Below, one piece after another: positions 58,877 through 64,000 of a stretch of 64,000 nt of DNA. Each line of letters starts with the position of its first letter. Position 1 is the first letter of the stretch. The stretch is from assembly GCA_037045055.1 (NCBI GenBank), contig JBAOHJ010000001.1:310001-374000 (forward strand), given 5' to 3'. The stretch is from Phosphoribacter sp037045055 (GTDB lineage: Bacteria > Actinomycetota > Actinomycetes > Actinomycetales > Dermatophilaceae). Both the position numbers and the translations under genes were made by a program. Under the pieces are notes generated by a model that saw only the letters and a program-made list of their open reading frames with translations, did no database searches and was not told the DNA's origin.

Positions 58877-60022
58877 TCAACTGGCCGCCAGCCGCACCTT
58901 CTCCGCCTCGACGTCGAAGTCCATCACCGGAAACTGCGGATTCATCTCCCGCAGTCTCTCCAGGACCAACTGCTGCACGGCATACCGGGCGTACCACTTG
59001 CGATCCGCAGGCACGACGTGCCAGGGCGCGCCCACCGTCGAGCAGCGGGTGAGCGCCAGCTGGTAGGCCGCCATGTACTCCTCCCAGCGGCCCCGTTCGT
59101 CGACATCGCCGGGGTTGTACTTGTAGTGCTTGTCCGGCCGTTCCAGCCGCTGCATGAGCCGGGCCTGCTGCTCCTGCTTGGAGATGTGCAGCATCACCTT
59201 GACGATCTGCGTCCCCGAGCGCACCACGGCCCGCTCGAAGGCGTTGATCAGCGCGTACCGCTTCGCGATCTGCTCGGCCGGCGCGAGCTCGTGCACCTTG
59301 ACCACGAGGACGTCCTCGTAGTGCGAGCGGTCGAACACCCCGATCTGGCCCGGCTTGGGCAGGGCGTTGCGGATGCGCCAGAGGAAGTCGTGCGCACGCT
59401 CCTGCGGCGTCGGAGCCTTGAACGCCGTCGCCTTCACTCCCTCGGGGTCCAGGACGCTGACCACGTGGCGCATGATGCCGCCCTTGCCGGCGGTGTCCAT
59501 GGCCTGCACGACCAGCAGCAGCGCCCGCCGGCCGCCGACCTTGGTCTCGGCGAACAGCCGCTCCTGCCACTCGCCGATCTCGACCGCGTATGCCGCCAGC
59601 GCCTGCTCCCCCAGCTCCTTGTCGCCGTCGAACCCGGGCGTGCTCGACGGATCCACATCGGCCAGGCGGAACCCCCGCCCGACCCGCAGCACCTCGCCGA
59701 GCGATCGGTCCGGCCGCAGGTCGCGGCGCACGTCCACGTCGACCGGCACGTCGGCGACTGCGCCGTCCGGGCGTCCGGCGTCGATGCTCGTTGTCCCCGG
59801 CGAGAGGACCCGGCTCGCGGCCGACTCCGGCGTCGTCGGCGCGTCGTGGTCTCTCCCCCGGTGCGTGCCCTTCGCCGTGCCCTTCGCCTTGCCTTTCGCC
59901 TTGCCTTTCGCCTTGCCTTTCGCCTTGCCCTTGTCCTTGGTCTCGTCGTTGGCCGCACGCTCCGCCCGGTCCTTGCGCTTGGCCTTGGGCTTGCCCTTGT
60001 TCTTCCCACGCTTGTTGGCCAT
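58877..60022 (-). CDS. ppk2: Polyphosphate kinase 2 (PPK2) family protein
   Basis: PPK2 enzymes move phosphate between polyphosphate and nucleotides. The 381-aa protein has Walker A AMDTAGKGG (about 174-182), lid residues and Walker B DRSHYEDVLV, plus WHVVPADRKWYARYAV near the C-terminus. The first 55 residues are a Lys/Gly/Ala low-complexity tail with AKGK repeats, likely a nucleic-acid or polyphosphate-binding extension. The start MANKRGK at 60022 is likely; an ATG three codons upstream is possible. Confidence 0.93.
   Translation of the reverse strand: MANKRGKNKGKPKAKRKDRAERAANDETKDKGKAKGKAKGKAKGKAKGTAKGTHRGRDHDAPTTPESAASRVLSPGTTSIDAGRPDGAVADVPVDVDVRRDLRPDRSLGEVLRVGRGFRLADVDPSSTPGFDGDKELGEQALAAYAVEIGEWQERLFAETKVGGRRALLLVVQAMDTAGKGGIMRHVVSVLDPEGVKATAFKAPTPQERAHDFLWRIRNALPKPGQIGVFDRSHYEDVLVVKVHELAPAEQIAKRYALINAFERAVVRSGTQIVKVMLHISKQEQQARLMQRLERPDKHYKYNPGDVDERGRWEEYMAAYQLALTRCSTVGAPWHVVPADRKWYARYAVQQLVLERLREMNPQFPVMDFDVEAEKVRLAAS
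59875..59935. repeat. 12-bp tandem repeats coding the AKGK tail of PPK2
   Basis: About five copies of gcctttcgcctt (plus strand) code the repeated Ala-Lys-Gly-Lys of the PPK2 N-terminus. Copy number is likely to vary among strains through slippage. Confidence 0.7.
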
Positions 60023-60080
60023 GACCGACATCCTGCCCGAGCCGGCCGAGCGCGGGACAGAGGCGCGGCATACTTCGCGA

Positions 60081-60854
60081 ATGCGACTCCTGCTGGCCGA
60101 CCCCCCGGTCGCCTGCCCGGTCCCGCCCGGGGCGCAGCTCGATGAGGCCGCGCTGGCCGAGCTGTATGCCGTCCCGCAGACCGCGCGCAGGTGGCTGCGG
60201 GTCAACATGGTGAGCACGCTCGACGGGGCCGCGACCGGATCGGACGGGCGCAGCGGCACGATCAACACCGGCGCCGACCACGTCGTGTTCGAGCTGCTCC
60301 GGGTGCTCAGCGACGTGCTGCTCATCGGGTCGGGCACGGCCCGGATCGAGGGGTACTCCCCCGTCGGCCAGGATCCCGAGCTGGCCGCGCGTCGGGCGGC
60401 GTTGGGGCGGGACACCGTCCTGCCGCTGGCGATCCTCACCCGGGCCGGACGGCTGCCTGCCCCGCTGCTCCAGGCCCCCCCGGGGGTCGTCCTGGCCATC
60501 ACCCACGCGGCCTCGCCCGGGCTGCCCGCCCTGCGCGGCGCCCTGGGCACCGACCACGTGCTCGTCGCCGGGGACGCCGACATCGACCTCGCCGCGGCGC
60601 TGACCCACCTGGCCGACCGCGGCCTGGCCCACGTGCTCGGCGAAGGGGGGCCGCACCTGCTCGGCTCGTTCCTGGCCGCCGGTCTCGTCGACGAGCTCGA
60701 CGTGACGTTCTCGCCCGTCGTCGTGGGCGGCGCGCACGGGCGGATCGTCGCCGGGGTCGCCCACGAACAGGGCCTGCTCCCGCGGGCGCTGGTGGAGCAG
60801 GACGGCACCCTCATGGGGCGGTGGTTGCGCGTCCCGACCGCGCCGCCCGGGTAA
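60081..60854 (+). CDS. Pyrimidine reductase family protein (RibD C-terminal domain)
   Basis: The 257-aa protein has the dihydrofolate-reductase-like RibD_C fold: VNMVSTLDGAATG, LLRVLSDVLLIGSGTARIEG, HVLGEGGPHLLGSFLAAGLV and DELDVTFSPVVVGG. It lacks the deaminase half. In actinomycetes such proteins may act in riboflavin, F420-related or folate-type reductions; the exact reaction is unknown. The ligC gene follows in 9 nt. Confidence 0.85.
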   Translation: MRLLLADPPVACPVPPGAQLDEAALAELYAVPQTARRWLRVNMVSTLDGAATGSDGRSGTINTGADHVVFELLRVLSDVLLIGSGTARIEGYSPVGQDPELAARRAALGRDTVLPLAILTRAGRLPAPLLQAPPGVVLAITHAASPGLPALRGALGTDHVLVAGDADIDLAAALTHLADRGLAHVLGEGGPHLLGSFLAAGLVDELDVTFSPVVVGGAHGRIVAGVAHEQGLLPRALVEQDGTLMGRWLRVPTAPPG

Positions 60855-60863
60855 CAATGCCCC

Positions 60864-61916
60864 ATGCGCCTGCCCATCGACCTGCCGGTCCAGCCGATGC
60901 TCGCCAAGGCGGTGCCCCAGGTGCCGCTGGGTCCGGGCCTGGCGTACGAGCCGAAATGGGACGGCTTCCGCTGCCTGGTCCTGCGCGACGGCGACGAAGT
61001 CGAGCTGGCCAGCCGGGGGGCCAAGCCGCTGACCCGGTACTTCCCCGAGGTGATCGACCACGTGCGCACGCTGCTGCCGCAGCGCTGCGTCGTCGATGCG
61101 GAGATCGTCGTCCGGTCGGGCCCACCTGGGGCACAACGGCTCTCCTGGGAGGCGCTGAGCCAGCGCATCCACCCCGCCGAGTCCCGGGTGCGCCGGCTGG
61201 CCGCCGAGACCCCCGCCGAGCTGGTCTGCTTCGACCTGCTGGCGGTCGGCGACGAGTCCCTCCTCGGTACGCCGTTCGGGCAGCGCCGCGCGCGCCTGGA
61301 GCGGTTGCTGGGCCACCTGACCGAGAGCGACCCGATCCATCTCACCGCGGTGACGACGGACCCGGCGGTGGCTCAGGAGTGGTTCGAGCGTTTCGAGGGC
61401 GCCGGCCTCGACGGGGTCGTCGCCAAGCCCGTGGACGCGGCATACCAGCCGAACAAGCGCGCGATGTTCAAGGTCAAGCACAAGCGCACGGCCGAGGCGG
61501 TGGTGTTCGGCTACCGCGTGCACACGTCGGGGCGCGGCGTGGGGTCGCTGCTGCTGGGCCTCTACGACGACCGGGGCCGCCTGCTGCCCGTCGGCGGGAT
61601 CGCGGCGTTCCCGGCCGCGCGGCGGGTCGAGCTCGAGGACGAGTTCGAGGCGCTCGCGCTGCGCGACGACAGCGGCGCGATCCGCGCCGCGGCCACCGAC
61701 CGCTCGCGATTCTCCTCCGGCAAGGATGCCGCCTTCGTGCCGGTGCGGCCCGAGCGGGTCGTCGAGGTGGCCTTCGACCAGATGGAGGGTCACCGGTTCC
61801 GGCATGCGGTGACGTTCCTGCGGTGGCGCCCCGACCGGGATCCCGCCTCGTGCCTGCTGGACCAGGTCGAGCGGGCACCGGCCTACGACCTCGCCGAGGT
61901 GCTGGGAGCGCGATGA
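60864..61916 (+). CDS. ligC: ATP-dependent DNA ligase (LigC type)
   Basis: The 350-aa ligase has the adenylation Lys in EPKWDGFR (motif I), then AEIVV, FDLLAVGD, GVVAKP (motif IV) and FKVKHKRTAE (motif V), followed by an OB domain. LigC enzymes seal nicks in NHEJ or base-excision repair backup pathways. The convergent neighbour is a LigD polymerase-domain gene, which supports a split repair module. Confidence 0.92.
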   Translation: MRLPIDLPVQPMLAKAVPQVPLGPGLAYEPKWDGFRCLVLRDGDEVELASRGAKPLTRYFPEVIDHVRTLLPQRCVVDAEIVVRSGPPGAQRLSWEALSQRIHPAESRVRRLAAETPAELVCFDLLAVGDESLLGTPFGQRRARLERLLGHLTESDPIHLTAVTTDPAVAQEWFERFEGAGLDGVVAKPVDAAYQPNKRAMFKVKHKRTAEAVVFGYRVHTSGRGVGSLLLGLYDDRGRLLPVGGIAAFPAARRVELEDEFEALALRDDSGAIRAAATDRSRFSSGKDAAFVPVRPERVVEVAFDQMEGHRFRHAVTFLRWRPDRDPASCLLDQVERAPAYDLAEVLGAR

Positions 61917-61919
61917 GCC

Positions 61920-61951
61920 GCCCGCCGCAACGCCTCAGGTGCGCGGCGGGC
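61920..61951. terminator. Candidate bidirectional terminator between ligC and ligD-polymerase
   Basis: 9-bp arms GCCCGCCGC (61920-61928) and GCGGCGGGC (61943-61951) around a 14-nt loop, at the meeting point of two convergent genes. There is no T-run, and the right arm lies inside the last codons of the minus-strand gene, so support is structural only. Confidence 0.35.
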
Positions 61952-63029
61952 GCTCGGGGTGCTCGCGCAGGTAGCCCACCCCGCCGGGGACGTAGTCGGA
62001 GTCCTCGTAGCGCTGCCGACTGGGCTGCACCCGCGGCGGCTCGCCGGGCATCTTCGGGTAGTCCGGCGGGAAGGCCAGCTCGGGCAGGCCGTCGGCGACG
62101 TCCCGCTCCCACCAGCTCATCGCGGTCGCGAGGTCGCCCACCGACTCCTCGTAGGCCGCCCACGGGTCCGCCCGGCCGGCGACGACCCCTGGGGCGGTGC
62201 GCACCGTGAACTCCCGCGGGTCGGCCCCGAGCAGCTGCGACCACGACAGGGGCATCGACACCGGTGCGCCGGGCAGCGGCCGGGGGCTGTATGCCGCGGC
62301 GATGGTCCGGTCGCGGCAGGCCTGGTTGTAGTCGACGAAGACGCGCTGCCCGCGTTGCTCCTTCCACCACGCCGTGGTGACCAGGTCGGGACGGCGGCGC
62401 TCGAGCTCCCGGGCGACGGCGATGACCCCGTGCCGCACGTCGAGGAACTCCCGCTCGGGCCGGATCGGGCAGTACACGTGCACGCCCCGGTTGCCCGAGG
62501 TCTTGGCGAAGCCGGTCAGCCCCGCCTCGGCGAGCACCTCCCGCAGCGACAGGGCCGCGTCCACCGCGTCGGCGAACCCCCGCCCCGGCTGCGGGTCGAG
62601 GTCGATGCGCACCTCGTCGGGGCGGTCCAGGGCACCCGGTGCGTCGCCGGCCCGCACCGGCCAGGGATGGAAGGTCACGGTGTTCATCTGCACCCCCCAC
62701 ACCGCCGTGGCCACCTCGTCGACGACCAGCTGCGGGTGCTTGCGCCCCGACGGGTAGGTCATCGTCACGGTGCGCACCCAGGGGGGCAGCCCCCTGGGCG
62801 GGTTCTTCGAGTAGAACTCCTCCCCGTCGATCCCGGTCGGGAACCGCTGCAGAGTCATCGGTCGCCCACCGACCCGGCGCAGCAACGGCATACCGACATC
62901 GCGCACGTAGTGGGCCAGGTCGAGCTTGGTGATCCCGTCCGCCGGCCAGAGCACCCGCTCGGGGCTGGACACCCGTACCCGGCGGACGTCGCCGTCCGGG
63001 GTCGGGCACTCGAGGTGCGCGTCGGGCAT
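61935..63029 (-). CDS. LigD polymerase (primase-like) domain protein
   Basis: The 364-aa protein is a stand-alone NHEJ archaeo-eukaryotic primase-type polymerase. It has RVLWPADGITKLDLAHYV, the catalytic RIDLDPQPG, KTSGNRGVHVYCP and the late WSQLLGADP. Such enzymes fill DNA or RNA ends before ligation with Ku. No Ku gene is in the window. The frame is open further upstream, but MPDAHLECPTPDG at 63029 fits the family. Confidence 0.92.
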   Translation of the reverse strand: MPDAHLECPTPDGDVRRVRVSSPERVLWPADGITKLDLAHYVRDVGMPLLRRVGGRPMTLQRFPTGIDGEEFYSKNPPRGLPPWVRTVTMTYPSGRKHPQLVVDEVATAVWGVQMNTVTFHPWPVRAGDAPGALDRPDEVRIDLDPQPGRGFADAVDAALSLREVLAEAGLTGFAKTSGNRGVHVYCPIRPEREFLDVRHGVIAVARELERRRPDLVTTAWWKEQRGQRVFVDYNQACRDRTIAAAYSPRPLPGAPVSMPLSWSQLLGADPREFTVRTAPGVVAGRADPWAAYEESVGDLATAMSWWERDVADGLPELAFPPDYPKMPGEPPRVQPSRQRYEDSDYVPGGVGYLREHPERPPRT

Positions 63030-63086
63030 TGGGCCACTATCGCACGGGACTTGGCGCCGGGCTCGGGGGCGAGCGAGGATACCCGG

Positions 63087-63515
63087 ATGGACCCGAAGGA
63101 CACCCCCACCGACCGGTATGCCGTGCAGCTCACCGACGAGCAGTGGCGCGAGCGGCTCACTGCGGCCGAGTACCACGTGTTGCGCCAGGCCGGCACGGAG
63201 CGGCCTTACGTCGGCGAGTACACCGACACCACCACCGAGGGGGTGTACTCGTGCCGGGCCTGTGGTGCCGAGCTGTTCCGCAGCGAGACCAAGTTCGAGT
63301 CGCACTGTGGATGGCCGTCCTTCTACGCCCCGTTGGCCGGCGACCGGGTGGAGTACCTCGAGGATCGCTCGCTTCCGGGTCGTGCCCGGGTCGAGGTCCG
63401 CTGCCGTGCCTGCGGCTCGCACCTCGGGCACGTGTTCGAGGGCGAGGGCTACCAGACCCCGACCGACCAGCGCTACTGCATCAACTCGATCTCGCTGACC
63501 CTCAAGCCCAGCTGA
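63087..63515 (+). CDS. msrB: Peptide-methionine (R)-S-oxide reductase MsrB
   Basis: MsrB reduces methionine-R-sulfoxide in oxidised proteins. The 142-aa protein has two zinc CxxC pairs (YSCRACGAEL, VRCRACGSHL), ESHCGWPSF, and the catalytic Cys in RYCINSISL. It is divergent from the ligD-polymerase gene. The context of oxidative defence fits. Confidence 0.96.
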   Translation: MDPKDTPTDRYAVQLTDEQWRERLTAAEYHVLRQAGTERPYVGEYTDTTTEGVYSCRACGAELFRSETKFESHCGWPSFYAPLAGDRVEYLEDRSLPGRARVEVRCRACGSHLGHVFEGEGYQTPTDQRYCINSISLTLKPS

Positions 63516-63649
63516 CCGTCGGGGCCCGGCCGGCGGGCGGCCTACCGCCGTGACCGGATCGATACCCGGGTGGCTCGCTCTGCGCGGAACCGCTGCGGCA
63601 GCGGCGCCGTCCCATGCCCGAGGGATTGCCGCCCACCGAGGAGCCTGTC

Positions 63650-64000
63650 ATGACCATGCCACGTCGCCGCCGCCTGGGTGCGCTCGCCGTGTTCGCCGTC
63701 GTCGGGGTCACGGCCCTGGGGGCCTGCTCCGGGCAGTCCAGCACGAGCTCGGGCGCTCCGCCAGCGGCCGTCGCCGGCGGGGAGGCCAAGGCGCCCGCCC
63801 CGGGGGCGGCCGACCAGGCGGCGCCCAGAAGCGGCGGGCAGGCTGGCGATCCCGCGGCCGTCGCCGATGCCCAGAAGATCGTCAAGACCGCCGCACTCAC
63901 CCTCACCGTGCCCTCGGTCGAGCAGGCCGCGGCCGCGATCCGCGGGATCGCCCTGGCCGCCGGGGGCCAGGTGACCGGGGAGAACCTCACCGCCGGCTCG
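63650..64000 (+). CDS. DUF4349 lipoprotein (3' end outside window)
   Basis: 117 codons are visible. MTMPRRRRLGALAVFAVVGV leads to the lipobox ALGAC (Cys about 26), then an Ala/Gly/Pro-rich linker and the start of a DUF4349 domain (QKIVKTAALTLTVPSVEQAA, GGQVTGEN). ATG at 63650 follows GAGGAG at 6 nt. Probably surface-anchored; function unknown. Open at the right edge. Confidence 0.85.
   Translation, partial: MTMPRRRRLGALAVFAVVGVTALGACSGQSSTSSGAPPAAVAGGEAKAPAPGAADQAAPRSGGQAGDPAAVADAQKIVKTAALTLTVPSVEQAAAAIRGIALAAGGQVTGENLTAGS

Noticed and set aside
58527..61805. Minus-strand open frame of about 1,090 codons
   Set aside because: It crosses tRNA genes and lies opposite ligC and the RibD-like gene and out of frame with ppk2; composition is Gly/Arg/Gln-rich noise.
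1..64000. GGTATGCCG as a polar segregation or recombination (KOPS/Chi-like) motif
   Set aside because: Copies are about equally frequent on both strands throughout the window, with no orientation bias visible.

Overview
The window is very GC-rich, carries PimA, PgsA and phosphatidylinositol-mannoside acyltransferase genes, two F420-linked enzymes, an ANTAR regulator and a SigB/SigF-type sigma factor. This points to an actinomycete. The gene order thrS-HIT-pgsA-acyltransferase-pimA-(LemA-like)-pdxS-pdxT-yebC-ruvCAB-yajC-secD-secF suggests Micrococcales, perhaps Dermatophilaceae/Intrasporangiaceae (family level is inference). No rRNA, CRISPR array, IS element or prophage was seen. tRNA-Val(CAC) stands alone; tRNA-Gly, tRNA-Cys and tRNA-Val(GAC) form a cluster.

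1-15.8 kb, minus strand: a conserved housekeeping block with many 4-nt ATGA/GTGA overlaps. It covers threonyl-tRNA charging, PIM lipid synthesis, PLP synthesis (PdxST), Holliday-junction processing (RuvABC) and protein export (YajC-SecD-SecF; SecF runs off the left edge). A frameshifted zinc alcohol dehydrogenase sits inside the PIM block. 15.9-22.7 kb: MFS transporter, thiolase, tRNA-Val, a frameshifted class IV aminotransferase and two tandem WS/DGAT acyltransferases.

22.9-25.5 kb: a tightly overlapping three-gene unit encoding a 624-aa HExxH metallopeptidase-like protein, a 164-aa partner and a 71-aa peptide. The first and last carry a GNAA-type segment like that of proteins linked to extracellular contractile injection systems (eCIS). 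No injection-system structural gene is in the window. 25.7-39.7 kb: a one-direction catabolic cluster downstream of an IclR regulator. It holds a FAD oxidoreductase, EtfB, EtfA, an EtfD/FadF-type membrane Fe-S protein, a Tm-1-like ATP-binding protein, a split PEP-synthase-like phosphotransferase, a duplicated small-domain protein, an aldehyde dehydrogenase and an SDR. The inferred logic is activation by phosphorylation, flavin oxidation with electrons passed via ETF to quinone, then aldehyde and alcohol oxidation. The substrate is unknown.

39.8-42.1 kb: SDR and F420-dependent reductase divergent from a TetR regulator, with two clear palindromic operators between them. 42.2-57.8 kb: a stress-type island. 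It contains three hemerythrin-like proteins, a kinase-receiver-ANTAR hybrid divergent from a sigma factor, PRC-barrel, Rieske-FAD oxidoreductase, fumarase, F420-dependent LLM enzyme, small proteins, LuxR, a hydrolase, a flavin-binding stress protein and decayed HAD and PfpI genes. 58.5-64 kb: tRNA cluster, PPK2, RibD-like reductase, LigC and LigD-polymerase (split NHEJ pair), MsrB and a partial DUF4349 lipoprotein.

Two window-wide traits stand out. The word GGTATGCCG/CGGCATACC is strongly over-represented, often forces rare codons, and forms perfect intergenic hairpins. Several otherwise good genes are broken by single-base indels, so either consensus errors or real decay must be considered.
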